Positions 8,063-16,746 of a stretch of DNA of 64,000 bases are shown piece by piece (position 1 is the stretch's first letter; every line of letters starts with the position of its first letter). The notes under the pieces were generated by a model. That model saw only the letters and a program-made list of their open reading frames with translations. It made no database searches and had not been told where the DNA came from. Both the position numbers and the translations under genes were made by a program. The DNA is taken from assembly GCF_900116805.1 (NCBI RefSeq), contig NZ_FPBV01000002.1, positions 186,001-250,000 of the forward strand, in the 5' to 3' direction. The stretch is from Paenalicyclobacillus macrosporangiidus. GTDB taxonomy: Bacteria > Bacillota > Bacilli > Alicyclobacillales > Alicyclobacillaceae.

Positions 8063-9353
8063 GTCCCAGATACACCCCGTTGAGAGTGAGCACCACCAGG
8101 GAGATGACCAACGCCACTCCCGTGACCCAGGGCCTGTTGACGAGTGGCCCCATCAGCTTTCGGTTGCGCGTGAACCACACCAAGGTCAACAGCGGCGCTG
8201 GCAGGGCGAGGCTCAACACCACCTGGCTGAGCACCAGGGCGTGCATCGGATCAATCCCCGCGCCGATGATGACCAGGGTCGGCAGCATGGTGACCACCCG
8301 CCGCACCCAGACGGGGATGTGAAACCCGACGAACCCCTGCATGATCACCTGTCCCGCCATCGTCCCCACAGCGGAACTGGACAACCCCGACGCCAACAGC
8401 GAGATGAGGAACACCCATGCCGCCGCGGGACCGAGCAGCGGCTGCAAGGTCCGGTACGCCTCGTCAATGCTGGCGATCCCGGTGTACCCCGCGCCGTGAA
8501 ACGTCGCCGCGGACATGTACATCATCGCCATGTTGACCAAGCCCGCGACAATCATCGCCGACAAGACGTCGACGCGCTGGAAACGGTAGATGCGCACCGC
8601 CTCCTCCGGGTTTCTCGGCACAATGCGCCGTTGTGTCAACCCGGAATGCAGGTAGACCGCATGGGGCATGACGGTCGCGCCGATGATGCCGACCGCGAGC
8701 ATGACGCTCTCCTGGTTGCCCATCCACGGGGTCACCGCATGATGGACGACGAGCCCCCAGTCCGGCCTCGAGAGCACCGTCTCGGCCAGGTAGCACAGGG
8801 CAATCACGCCGAGCAGCGCCCCGATGAACAGCTCGAGCGGCCGAAAGCCCAGGTGATCGAGCATCAAGATGAGATAGGTCACGACGCCCGTGATCAGCGC
8901 CGCCGTGAACAGCGGGATGTGGATCATCAGGTGCAGCGCCAGGCTCGCGCCGAGGAACTCCGCCACGTCGGTGGCCATGGCGGCGACTTCGGCCACGACC
9001 CACAATACCGCCGAGAGCCACGCGGGGAGGTGCTCCCGGCACAACTCCGGCAGGTTCTTGCCCGTCGCGAGCCCCAGTTTGGCCGACAGGTTTTGAATCA
9101 CCATCGCCATCAGGTTGGCCGCCAGCACCACCCACAACAGGTTGTACCCAAACTCCGAACCGCTCTCGATGTTGGTGGCGAAGTTGCCGGGGTCGACGTA
9201 CGCGATGGCCGCGATCATCGACGGACCCAAAAACGGCAGCACCGCCCGCAGCCCGCGCCGCTTCCCCGCCAGGGCCTGGCGTCCCGCCAAAACCGCCCGG
9301 CTGTCTCCCCGGCCGGCCTGTTGCCGCTGCGAAACCACTAATCCTTCCATCAT
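8040..9353 (-). CDS. mntH: Nramp-type Mn2+/Fe2+ proton symporter
   Basis: Integral membrane divalent-metal importer with about 11 membrane segments. The metal-site motifs are visible: DPGN near residue 55 in the first helix and AAMATDVAEF in the sixth. The 437-residue length is typical. The ATG at 9353 has GAGG eight bases upstream; the next ATG (9350) and an upstream GTG (9359) are less well placed. It has its own promoter with an MntR-like palindrome (9431-9446) and converges on the fur-family gene with a 23-base overlap. Confidence 0.95.
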   Translation of the reverse strand: MMEGLVVSQRQQAGRGDSRAVLAGRQALAGKRRGLRAVLPFLGPSMIAAIAYVDPGNFATNIESGSEFGYNLLWVVLAANLMAMVIQNLSAKLGLATGKNLPELCREHLPAWLSAVLWVVAEVAAMATDVAEFLGASLALHLMIHIPLFTAALITGVVTYLILMLDHLGFRPLELFIGALLGVIALCYLAETVLSRPDWGLVVHHAVTPWMGNQESVMLAVGIIGATVMPHAVYLHSGLTQRRIVPRNPEEAVRIYRFQRVDVLSAMIVAGLVNMAMMYMSAATFHGAGYTGIASIDEAYRTLQPLLGPAAAWVFLISLLASGLSSSAVGTMAGQVIMQGFVGFHIPVWVRRVVTMLPTLVIIGAGIDPMHALVLSQVVLSLALPAPLLTLVWFTRNRKLMGPLVNRPWVTGVALVISLVVLTLNGVYLGLTLAGRA

Positions 9354-9430
9354 CTCCACGTCCTCTCTGTGTCCGACCGCAGGCGCGCCGCTGGGCGCCC
9401 GCCCGAAAAAAGTTTCGTCCGCGACAAGAT

Positions 9431-9446
9431 GTTTCCCAAGGGAAAC
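9431..9446 (-). promoter_or_regulatory. MntR/DtxR-like operator upstream of mntH
   Basis: GTTTCCCAAGGGAAAC: 7-bp perfect arms around two bases. It resembles the Bacillus MntR box core (TTTGCCTTAAGGAAA) and lies just downstream of the mntH -10, where a bound repressor would block transcription. The assignment to MntR is by resemblance only. Confidence 0.55.
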
Positions 9447-9458
9447 TTTCTGACTATG

Positions 9459-9487
9459 ATTATATGCAGTCGAGCGGGAATTGTGAA
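9459..9487 (-). promoter_or_regulatory. Promoter of mntH
   Basis: On the minus strand, TTCACA (9482-9487), 17 bases, then a consensus TATAAT (9459-9464). The predicted start near 9452 is immediately upstream of the palindrome at 9431-9446. Confidence 0.75.
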
Positions 9488-9652
9488 GTACCGATTCCGG
9501 GCAGCTTTGCCGCCGTTCCCCTCCCCTTGCCGGGGTGGCGTGCCTGCCGTATCATTACGAGGAGATTTGGCCATGCCGGCGCGCCTGCCTGTGCGGGGCG
9601 TCCAGGCTCTCCAGGAACCCGGGGCGGCGCGCTACACGTCCGGAGGTGGAGG

Positions 9653-10246
9653 ATGAACGCATTCGACAAGACGGTGTTTCACGCGCTGAATCAGTATGCC
9701 GGCCATTCCGCACTGGACCCGGTGATGAAGTTCTTCGCCCAGTATTCCCTCGAGATGTACGCCATCATCTTCGTCGTGGCGTGGTTTGCGCTCCCGCGCC
9801 AGGACGAAGATCGGCGGCATGCGCTGGTGGTGGCCGCGACGGGCGGCGTGTTGGCGCTGCTGATCAACGCCGTCATCGGCGCCATCTGGTACCGGCCGAG
9901 GCCCTTCGTGGCGATGCCGGACCAGGTGCACCGCCTCATCCCGCACGCGGTGGACGCCTCCTTCCCCAGCGACCATGTGTCGGGCGGCTTCGGCTTCACC
10001 AGCGGCGCATGGGGAGCCGCCCCTTCCTGGGTGAGCGGGTCGTTTCTCGTCGTCTCGCTGATCACCATGGTGGCCCGGGTGTACGTGGGCGTCCACTGGC
10101 CCACCGACGTGTTGGGCGGCCTGGTCGTCGGCGTGATCGCCGGCCGCATCGCCCACCTGTTGTCCGGCCCGCTGCATCTGTTGACGAACGGACTGTTGCG
10201 GCTGTTCCGCATGGGCCACTACGCACGCCGCCGCTATGGCCGCTGA
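9653..10246 (+). CDS. PAP2-family membrane phosphatase, probably undecaprenyl-diphosphatase
   Basis: A 197-residue membrane protein of the PAP2 superfamily. The three phosphatase signatures are present in order: WYRPRPF, SFPSDHVSGG and RVYVGVHWPTDVLGG, with the two catalytic histidines, among about five membrane helices. This is the architecture of BcrC/YbjG, which recycles undecaprenyl diphosphate for cell-wall synthesis and confers bacitracin tolerance. The ATG at 9653 directly follows GGAGGTGGAGG. It stands alone, divergent from mntH. The substrate is inferred from family; other lipid phosphates are possible. Confidence 0.82.
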   Translation: MNAFDKTVFHALNQYAGHSALDPVMKFFAQYSLEMYAIIFVVAWFALPRQDEDRRHALVVAATGGVLALLINAVIGAIWYRPRPFVAMPDQVHRLIPHAVDASFPSDHVSGGFGFTSGAWGAAPSWVSGSFLVVSLITMVARVYVGVHWPTDVLGGLVVGVIAGRIAHLLSGPLHLLTNGLLRLFRMGHYARRRYGR

Positions 10247-10364
10247 CGCCGGAGGCGGTCGCTGCAGCCGCGCAACCAGACCACAGCGCGCCGGGGTCTT
10301 CAGACCGCCGGCCCCGTCGCATCCAGGCCGTCGGCCGCGGGAGGCATGCCCCCCGCGGCCGCGG

Positions 10365-10373
10365 TGCTATAAT
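10365..10373 (+). promoter_or_regulatory. Extended -10 promoter of the first M20 dipeptidase
   Basis: TGCTATAAT: an extended -10 (TGn plus consensus TATAAT) 38 bases upstream of the start codon. No convincing -35 is present. Confidence 0.55.
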
Positions 10374-10410
10374 GTCCCTGACGTGTCACCGAGAAAGGAG
10401 CGCATGGGGA

Positions 10411-11787
10411 TTGTCCAACTTTGACCAGTACCTGTCTGAACACCGCGAGCAACATCTGGAAGAGCTGCGGGAGTTCCTGCGCATTCCCAGCATCAGCACC
10501 CTCTCCACTCACAAGGCGGACGTGCGGCGAGCGGCGGAGTTCCTCGCCGAGCAGGCCAGAGCCATCGGCTTCGAGCACGTCGAGTTGCTGGAAACGCCTC
10601 GCCACCCGGTGCTGTACGCCGACTGGCTGCACGCTCCCGGGCGGCCGACCGTCCTCGTCTACGGCCATTACGACGTCCAGCCGGTCGATCCGCTCCACCT
10701 CTGGACATCTCCTCCGTTTGAACCCGAGATCCGCGACGGCAAGCTGTATGCCCGCGGCGCCAGCGACGACAAGGGCCCGGTGTTCATGCACCTGAAGTCG
10801 TTCGAGGCGCTGTTGCGCACGGCGGGATCGCTGCCCGTCAACGTCAAGCTGTGCATCGAGGGCGAGGAGGAGATCGGCAGCCCGCACCTGCCTCAGGTGC
10901 TCGCCGACCATCAGGAACGGTTCCAGGCGGACGTCATCGTCATCTCCGACACGCCGATGCTCGCCCCCGGCCGGCCCGCCGTCTGCTACGGCCTGCGCGG
11001 CCTGGCGGCCCTGGAGGTCCACGTCTACGGCGCGAACAGCGACCTGCACTCCGGCCTGTACGGCGGCATGGTGCAAAACGCGGTGCACGCCCTCGTCGAG
11101 GTCCTCGCCTCCATGCGCGGTCCCGACGGGCGCGTCCAGGTGGCCGGCTTTTATGACGGCGTCCAATCGCTCAGCGCCGAGGAGCGCCAGGCGTTCGCCG
11201 ATCTTGCGTACGACGAGGTGGCCACGGCCCAGACCCTCGGCGTGGACACCCTGTTCGGGGAAGCCGGATACACCGCCCTGGAGCGGGTGTGGGCCCGGCC
11301 GACCCTCGAGGTCAACGGCATTTACGGCGGCTTCCAAGGCGAGGGGACGAAGACGGTCATCCCGAACGAGGCCCACGCCAAGATCACCTGCCGCCTGGTG
11401 CCTGATCAGGACCCGGTGCGCATCCAGCAGCTCATCCGGCAGCACGTGCTGACCCACCTGCCGCCGGGCGCCCGCGCCGAGGTGACCCTGCAGGATACCG
11501 GCCGTCCCTACGTGACGCCGTTCCACCACCCGGCCATCCAACTGGCCGCGAAGGCCTACGAGGAAGCCTACGGGGTGCCCGCGTCGTTCATCCGGATGGG
11601 CGGCTCCATCCCGGTGGTCGAGGTGTTTGACCGCCTCGTCGGCGCCCCAGTCGTCCTGATGGGCTTCGGCCTGCCGGACGAGAACTTCCACGCCCCGAAC
11701 GAACACTTCTCGCTGGACAACTTCGACAAGGGGCTGCGCACCCTGTGCCGGTACTGGACGGGCCTGCCGGACGCCCTGCGCGAGTGA
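10411..11787 (+). CDS. M20-family metallodipeptidase
   Basis: A zinc-dependent dipeptidase/aminoacylase-type peptidase of 458 residues. Metal ligands are seen in VYGHYDVQP (His and Asp), the GASDDKGP bridging Asp, CIEGEEEIGS (Glu pair), VISDTPM and the late NEHFS. A lid domain is inserted in the middle, as in M20F dipeptidases. The start is a TTG (product begins MSNFDQYLSE) preceded by AAAGGAG; the closer ATG at 10404 leads only to a six-codon frame. It ends at a strong bidirectional terminator shared with codY. Likely works in peptide catabolism; the substrate is not predictable. Confidence 0.9.
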   Translation: MSNFDQYLSEHREQHLEELREFLRIPSISTLSTHKADVRRAAEFLAEQARAIGFEHVELLETPRHPVLYADWLHAPGRPTVLVYGHYDVQPVDPLHLWTSPPFEPEIRDGKLYARGASDDKGPVFMHLKSFEALLRTAGSLPVNVKLCIEGEEEIGSPHLPQVLADHQERFQADVIVISDTPMLAPGRPAVCYGLRGLAALEVHVYGANSDLHSGLYGGMVQNAVHALVEVLASMRGPDGRVQVAGFYDGVQSLSAEERQAFADLAYDEVATAQTLGVDTLFGEAGYTALERVWARPTLEVNGIYGGFQGEGTKTVIPNEAHAKITCRLVPDQDPVRIQQLIRQHVLTHLPPGARAEVTLQDTGRPYVTPFHHPAIQLAAKAYEEAYGVPASFIRMGGSIPVVEVFDRLVGAPVVLMGFGLPDENFHAPNEHFSLDNFDKGLRTLCRYWTGLPDALRE

Positions 11788-11797
11788 CCCGGGAAGC

Positions 11798-11842
11798 GAA
11801 AAGCCCGCCTTGGCGCACCGTGCGCCGGGGCGGGCCTTTTCG
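11798..11842. terminator. Bidirectional terminator between M20 dipeptidase and codY
   Basis: CGAAAAGCCCGCC (11797-11809) pairs with GGCGGGCCTTTTCG (from about 11829) around an inner GGCGCACCGTGCGCC stem. A-tract on one side and T-tract on the other make it an intrinsic terminator on both strands, serving the convergent genes. Confidence 0.85.
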
Positions 11843-11926
11843 TTGCACCCGTGCCTCTCTGTCGCGGCTCGTCCCGGCGGGCTGCCGGTCCGGACAGCGG
11901 GAGAAGCGAGGCGGGCGTTGAATCCG

Positions 11927-12709
11927 TCAGCGGTCGAACTGCCGGTTGATCTCCTCTTCCACGTACGGGTTGAGGATGCGCACGTGGGTTCCCTTCATGC
12001 CGAGAGACCGGCTCTCGATGGTCCCCGCGCTCTCCAGCTTGCGGATGCTGTTGACGATGACCGAGCGCGTCACGCCGTGCTCATCCGCGATCTGCGAGCT
12101 GACGACGATGCCGTCCGCGGACTCGTGAATCGCGTCCATCAGGTACTTGGCCGCCTGCAGCTCTGAGTAGCTGAGGGACTCCACCGCGAGGTGCGCCAGG
12201 GCGCGCTGGCGGCTCTCCTCTTCCTTGTGCTGCTGGCGCGCGTGCACAATCTCCAGGGCGACAATGGTGGCACTGTACTCGGCCAGGACCATGTCCTCGT
12301 CGTCAAACGGGCTGGAGGAAAGGGCGAACACCAGGGTGCCCTGCCGTTCACGCGCCGCGATGACCGGAGCGATGCTGATGTACTTGGAGCGGAACGACTC
12401 ATTCTCCTCCTCGGAGAACACGTAAAACGGCTCCTTGTCCTGCAGGTTGGCCACGGTCTGCTCGATGCGCAGGAGATGTTTGTTGAAATCGCCGGGGAAC
12501 CGCTTCTCCTCGGTCATGATGTGCACCCACTCCTCGGTGAGCGCATGCTCGTACACGCCGTACCCGAGGATCTTGCCCTTGCGCCCGACGATGTACACGT
12601 TGCAGGACATCACGCGGCTGAGAAACTCCGCGACTTCGTGAAAATCCACCTGAACACTGGAGGAACGCAACAATTGTCCGAGCTCTTGAACCTTCTGCAG
12701 CAGTTTCAC
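11927..12709 (-). CDS. codY: GTP- and branched-chain-amino-acid-sensing repressor CodY
   Basis: Global nutritional regulator of Bacilli. The 260-residue protein has the N-terminal GAF domain (residues 1-~155) and C-terminal winged helix with the diagnostic ADEHGVTRSVIVNSIRKLES and SRSLGMKGT. The start is the GTG at 12709 (MKLLQKVQEL), with GGAGA seven bases upstream. In Bacillus codY follows xerC-hslV-hslU; here it stands alone between a dipeptidase and a methyltransferase. It probably controls amino-acid and peptide genes, several of which lie in this window, but I did not find a convincing CodY box. Confidence 0.95.
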   Translation of the reverse strand: MKLLQKVQELGQLLRSSSVQVDFHEVAEFLSRVMSCNVYIVGRKGKILGYGVYEHALTEEWVHIMTEEKRFPGDFNKHLLRIEQTVANLQDKEPFYVFSEEENESFRSKYISIAPVIAARERQGTLVFALSSSPFDDEDMVLAEYSATIVALEIVHARQQHKEEESRQRALAHLAVESLSYSELQAAKYLMDAIHESADGIVVSSQIADEHGVTRSVIVNSIRKLESAGTIESRSLGMKGTHVRILNPYVEEEINRQFDR

Positions 12710-12818
12710 ACACCATTCTCCTAACCTTGCGATTTGGTGACGACGCGCGGCCGCCAGGGACCCGATGGGCACCAGGAAATACTGTACCACATAACATTCT
12801 GATTACTGGACAGCCGCT

Positions 12819-13541
12819 TTAAACATTTTTGGTACAGATATGCGAACAACTTGTGTCAACGACGCGACTCGCAGCCGCATGGGGGAGATACACCTCCGTC
12901 TGTTGATGGACCACCCGGGACACGACCGCGAGCCCGTCTGTCAGGAGCATCGACGACTCCACGCGACCCCCGCACGCCAGGGCCATGCGCTGGAGCGACT
13001 CCAGGTCCAGCGCCGGCCGCCTGGCCGCGGCGGTCGCCCAGGAGAGGAAGCTGTCGCGATCGAAGTCGACCAAACGATGTCGATCACAGTAGGCCTGCGC
13101 CGCCCACGGGTTCATCTGGCGGGTCGGGTTGAGCACAATCACCTGGCCGCCCGGGCGGCACACGCGGAGCATCTCCGCCAGGGCCCTCGCCGGATCGTCA
13201 AGCAGATGGAACACGTCGATGCACGTGACCCAGTCGAAGCTCGCAGCCGGCAGCGGGATGTCACGCGCGTCCCCGACGACGAAGGACACGTTGTCGAGGC
13301 GGTAGTCCTGTGCATTCAGCTCGGCACGGCGGACCATCTCCGGTGAAATGTCCAATCCCGTGACCCACTGGCAACGCGGCGACACCTGCATAGCGAACCA
13401 TCCGGCCGCGCAGCCCACGTCCAGGAGGCGGTGCGAATCGTGCACCCCCATCCAGTGGATGAGCGTCCGCTGCATCGCCCGGTGCCAATCCGTCTGACCC
13501 ACCATGTCGAAGAAATCGACCGGATCTTGGATCCTCCTCAC
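12819..13541 (-). CDS. Class I SAM-dependent methyltransferase
   Basis: A UbiE/methyltransferase-11-like enzyme of about 240 residues. The SAM-binding motif I is RLLDVGCAAGWFA, motif II is VTGLDISPEM, and DARDIPLPAASFDWVTCIDV corresponds to motifs post-II/III. The GTG at 13541 is preferred because GGAG lies five bases upstream; the frame is open to 13616. The substrate is unknown. Immediately upstream of codY on the same strand, but more than 100 bases separate them, so co-transcription is uncertain. Confidence 0.8.
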   Translation of the reverse strand: MRRIQDPVDFFDMVGQTDWHRAMQRTLIHWMGVHDSHRLLDVGCAAGWFAMQVSPRCQWVTGLDISPEMVRRAELNAQDYRLDNVSFVVGDARDIPLPAASFDWVTCIDVFHLLDDPARALAEMLRVCRPGGQVIVLNPTRQMNPWAAQAYCDRHRLVDFDRDSFLSWATAAARRPALDLESLQRMALACGGRVESSMLLTDGLAVVSRVVHQQTEVYLPHAAASRVVDTSCSHICTKNV

Positions 13542-14369
13542 AGGCTCTCCGTCCCCTTTCACCGGCGCGTACCGCGCCCCGCCCGCACACGGACATGGGA
13601 GCGGCGCCGGATCCATCGTCTTCTCGACGAGGCTCGTCCAAGTCCCGCGGCTGCGTGTGCCAATGGCGGTCAGCGGGCGACGGCGTCCTCCTGTTCCTCT
13701 CTGGTCTGGAAGCGAATTCCTAACTCATGCAGACGAGGGCATGGCAAGCCAGCCGCGTCCATCCCATGCGCCGCGGCGTCCGTGTTCTGCGTCACCCGGT
13801 GGGCCAGCTTCGCGCCGTCGTGGCTCCTGTGCCAGATCTTTGGCGAAATGGCCCGTCCCTGGCTGTTGACCTTGTTGTTCGCGACCACCTCGCTGGGCGC
13901 CATTCCGCCCGCGCTCGGCGGGGCGGATGACGAGGCGGATCTTCTCCACAGCGAATACGGTCAGGTGTTGCGTTGTGCGCCATCGCCGACTTCACCGGCG
14001 CGGAGTCCACCGTCGGCCATGGTGCCGCCGGCATCGTGGTCTCCGCACGGCCGTTCGCTCTCGAGTGCGGGAGGATTGCATCCTGCCACACCCTCGGCTA
14101 CGGCTTCTCATCCCGGTGTCCTTCATCCCGGCCGGCTTGCGGTTCCAGCCTGCCGTCCTCAGCGAAGGCAACGCCTGGACTTCACTACCGGTGCTGTCGG
14201 CGATGGCGTAAGCGGTCAAGCTGATCCCAGCCTGCCAGCTGCGTGGCGCCTTCGCGCGCCGACGGGCCGTCGCCACGGGATTCCGGTGATCCGGTCATCC
14301 TCCCGGCTGAGCCTGGTGATAGCCGTCGCGCAGCCCGGTGTGCGCATCGGGGCACGGCTCGCATGCCTG
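13542..14369. other. 828-bp stretch without a recognisable gene
   Basis: No open frame here resembles a known family, and none has a good ribosome site. A + strand frame beginning near 13844 (MARPWLLTLLFATTSLGA) looks like a signal peptide but then becomes low-complexity Pro/Ser. The segment contains an imperfect inverted repeat (around 13978-14011 and 14177-14212) sharing the 12-mer GCCATCGCCGAC. It may be a degraded gene or a remnant of a non-autonomous mobile element; neither can be shown. Confidence 0.4.
13978..14212. repeat. Imperfect inverted repeat in the gene-poor stretch
   Basis: The left arm (13978-14011) and the reverse complement of the right arm (14177-14212) share GCCATCGCCGAC, two mismatches, CACCGG and then AGTCCA. 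Roughly 24 of 32 positions match, with about 165 bases between the arms. No transposase is visible between them. Confidence 0.5.
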
Positions 14370-14717
14370 TCACACGCCATCGTGCGGGTCTCCGTCACCG
14401 GTCTGTTGATCCCGGTGCAGATGCTGGCGCTGTTGCAGGCGCTCGAGCACGATGTGATAACCGTCCGCACCGTACTGCAGACAGCGTTTCACCCGGCTGA
14501 TGGTCGCCGTGCTCGCCCCCGTCTCTGCCTCAATCTGGTGGTACGTGCAGCCGGTCCGCAACATCCTGGCCACCTCGAGGCGCTGTGCCAGCGACTTCAC
14601 CTCGCCCACGGTGCACAGGTCGTCGAAGAACCGGTAGCACTCCTCCACCGTCTCCAAAGACAGCACGGCTTCAAACAGTTGGTCGAGCACGCGATCGCGC
14701 AATTTGTCCAACTGCAA
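14370..14717 (-). CDS. yerC: TrpR-like protein YerC/YecD
   Basis: Small DNA-binding protein of the TrpR-like YerC/YecD family, about 115 residues. The signature ECYRFFDDLCTVGEVKSLAQRLEVARML and the helix-turn-helix ETGASTATISRVKRCL are nearly identical to Bacillus YerC. The TTG at 14717 gives the canonical N-terminus (MQLDKLRDRVLDQLFEA) and follows an AGGGTGA site; the GTG at 14720 is an alternative. Its regulatory target is not established. The C-terminal ~20 residues (after LERLQQ) are poorly conserved and Asp/His-rich. Confidence 0.88.
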   Translation of the reverse strand: MQLDKLRDRVLDQLFEAVLSLETVEECYRFFDDLCTVGEVKSLAQRLEVARMLRTGCTYHQIEAETGASTATISRVKRCLQYGADGYHIVLERLQQRQHLHRDQQTGDGDPHDGV

Positions 14718-14842
14718 CACCGTCACCCTTTTCAAGGTGGTCCATAGCGACATGCTACCACAACAGACACGCCGCTACCACCTATGGAACGGCTGTGCCG
14801 GCGGGATCGGCAAAAAGCGAACGCTTACAAGCGCCGCCGCCG

Positions 14843-16342
14843 TCATTTCATCTCCAACATCAGCAGTTCCGGATGCTCCACCAAGTTCTTGATGTGGTTG
14901 AGAAAGCGGACCGCCGTGACGCCGTCAATCACCCGGTGATCGAAGGAGAGGGAAAAGCCAATCATGTCCCGGATCACCACCTCGTCCCCGCGCGCCACGG
15001 GCTTGCGCTGGATCTGGTGGATCCCGAGGATCCCCACCTCCGGATAGTGGATGATGGGCGTCGCGAACAAGCCGCCGCCGATGGGGCCCATGTTGGTGAT
15101 GGTGAAGGTGCTGCCGTGCAGGTCCTGCTGGCCCAGCGTGCGCTCGCGGGCGGCCTGGCGCAGGCGGAAGATCTCCTCGCCGATCTCGCGCACTGTCAGC
15201 CGATCCGCGTGCCGGATGACGGGCACGTACAGCCCTTCCGGCGTTTCCACCGCGATGCCGATGTGGTAATTGGCGATGAGCTCAATCTCCTGGGCCGCTT
15301 CGTCGAGCCGCGCGTTCATGTAAGGGACGGCCTTGAGCGCGGACACGGTCGCCTTGACCAGGAAGGGCAGATAGCTCAGCCGCTGCCCCTCCCGTTCCAG
15401 CACGCGATTCCACCGCTGGCGAAGCGCCACCAACTCGGTGGCCTCGCATTCGTCGAACACGGTCACGTGCGGCGCCGTGAAGGCGGATCGCGTCACGTGC
15501 TCGGCGGTCGCCCGGCGAACGCCGCGGAACGGCACCCGCGTGGACGCGCGGTCCGCCTGCTCGGCGGCCTGCGGTTTCGCCGCCGGATAATACGGCCGCA
15601 GCACGGCGTCGTCCTCCGGGTTGCTCTCCCAGCGCTTGCGCTGGTGGTTCCGCTGCGCGGCGCGTTCGACGTTGCGGACCATGCGCCACAAAAGCGAGTC
15701 CGTCGGCGGCTCCACCCACGGCGCGACGGGCACGGACTCCGGCCCCCGGGGCTCCGAGGGGCGCGTCGATTCCGTCCCACGGGTCTCCGCGGCGCGCGCC
15801 GGTTCCCGCTCGGCCCCTCCTGCACCGTCGGGCGCCGCTTCCGCCTCGGGCCCGTCGCCCTCCGCCGCCTCGCCGTCCGGCGCCTGGCGGCTCGCCGCAC
15901 CCGTCCGCGCCGGCCCTTCCTCGTCTGTCGGCGCCTGCGCCTGTCCGCCTTCCGCCTCCGGCACGCGTTCCGCATCCCGCGGGCGCTCCGGCGACGGCGA
16001 ACCGTCTTTGGCCTCCGCCGCTTCTCCGTCCTCTTCCGCCAGGTCCACGCTGTGCGACGGCGACGGATACACCGGGCGGCCGTCCATCCATAACACGGGG
16101 GTCGCCGGCTCCAGCACCGCGAGGACGTCGCCGGTGCGCGCGATGGATCCCGCGGCCGCCACGATGTCCCGGATGCGGCCCGTGATGGGCGCAGGCAGTT
16201 CAATCACCGCCTTGTCCGTCTGCACCTCGACAATCGGCTCCATCTCCCGGACATACTCGCCTTCCTCCACCAACCACTTCACCACTTCCGCCTCATGCTC
16301 GTCATCTCCGTGACTCGGGAGCCGAAACTCGACGGTCTGCAC
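14843..16342 (-). CDS. 2-oxo acid dehydrogenase acyltransferase (E2), orphan
   Basis: A dihydrolipoamide acyltransferase of 499 residues. Residues 1-~80 are a lipoyl domain with the lipoylated Lys in EVQTDKAVIELPAP. Residues ~95-230 are a Glu/Ala/Pro-rich linker of low complexity. The catalytic domain (~265-499) has the acyltransferase signature SFDHRVIDGV near the C-terminus. I do not find the usual E1/E3-binding domain motif between linker and core. Start GTG 16342 sits seven bases after GGAGG. No E1 or E3 gene lies nearby. Substrate (pyruvate, branched-chain or acetoin) cannot be assigned. Confidence 0.85.
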   Translation of the reverse strand: MQTVEFRLPSHGDDEHEAEVVKWLVEEGEYVREMEPIVEVQTDKAVIELPAPITGRIRDIVAAAGSIARTGDVLAVLEPATPVLWMDGRPVYPSPSHSVDLAEEDGEAAEAKDGSPSPERPRDAERVPEAEGGQAQAPTDEEGPARTGAASRQAPDGEAAEGDGPEAEAAPDGAGGAEREPARAAETRGTESTRPSEPRGPESVPVAPWVEPPTDSLLWRMVRNVERAAQRNHQRKRWESNPEDDAVLRPYYPAAKPQAAEQADRASTRVPFRGVRRATAEHVTRSAFTAPHVTVFDECEATELVALRQRWNRVLEREGQRLSYLPFLVKATVSALKAVPYMNARLDEAAQEIELIANYHIGIAVETPEGLYVPVIRHADRLTVREIGEEIFRLRQAARERTLGQQDLHGSTFTITNMGPIGGGLFATPIIHYPEVGILGIHQIQRKPVARGDEVVIRDMIGFSLSFDHRVIDGVTAVRFLNHIKNLVEHPELLMLEMK

Positions 16343-16502
16343 CCGTACCCCTCCTTCACGCCGCCAAACTTCGGGCGGTGGCGACGCACCGTTTGTATGC
16401 GCTTTCATACCGGTTTATTCGCTTACGGCACCTGCGGGAACGCGCGGCGGATGCCATGGACGGCCACCACCCGCCTTCACACGGGGTTCGCGCGACAGGG
16501 CT

Positions 16503-16691
16503 TTACCGCCGCAGGGACTCCACCACGCGAACCATGTGCTCCACTTCCGACATGCGTACCCGAAGCTCCTCTGCCCGTTTGTCATCCGCACCATCCAACG
16601 CCTCCTGCAACGCTTTGAGGCGCCGCTCCAGACTCCGATGCACCTGGCGGATGGCGTCTCGATAGCCGATCTCCTCGCCGGTGGCCCCCAT
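16503..16691 (-). CDS. Small coiled-coil protein, function unknown
   Basis: A 62-residue, charged protein predicted to be almost entirely helical, with heptad-like spacing (LERRLKALQEALDG, RMSEVEHMVRVVESLRR). The ATG is preceded by GAGGTGA at suitable spacing. It follows the XRE gene by 55 bases on the same strand and may share its transcript. I do not recognise the family. Confidence 0.55.
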   Translation of the reverse strand: MGATGEEIGYRDAIRQVHRSLERRLKALQEALDGADDKRAEELRVRMSEVEHMVRVVESLRR

Positions 16692-16746
16692 ACGTTCACC
16701 TCACGCGTCCAGGATCGCGTCCACAAAGACATCCAGGATAATGAGA

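Noticed and set aside
13431-14747. A 438-codon + strand frame over the gene-poor stretch and yerC
   Set aside because: It starts inside the methyltransferase gene and runs antisense to yerC; no ribosome site and Pro/Ser-rich composition.
14754-14842. Intrinsic terminator after the E2 gene
   Set aside because: GCGCTT/AAGCG-type arms near 14810-14835 leave loops of only two bases; no stable hairpin followed by a proper T-tract.
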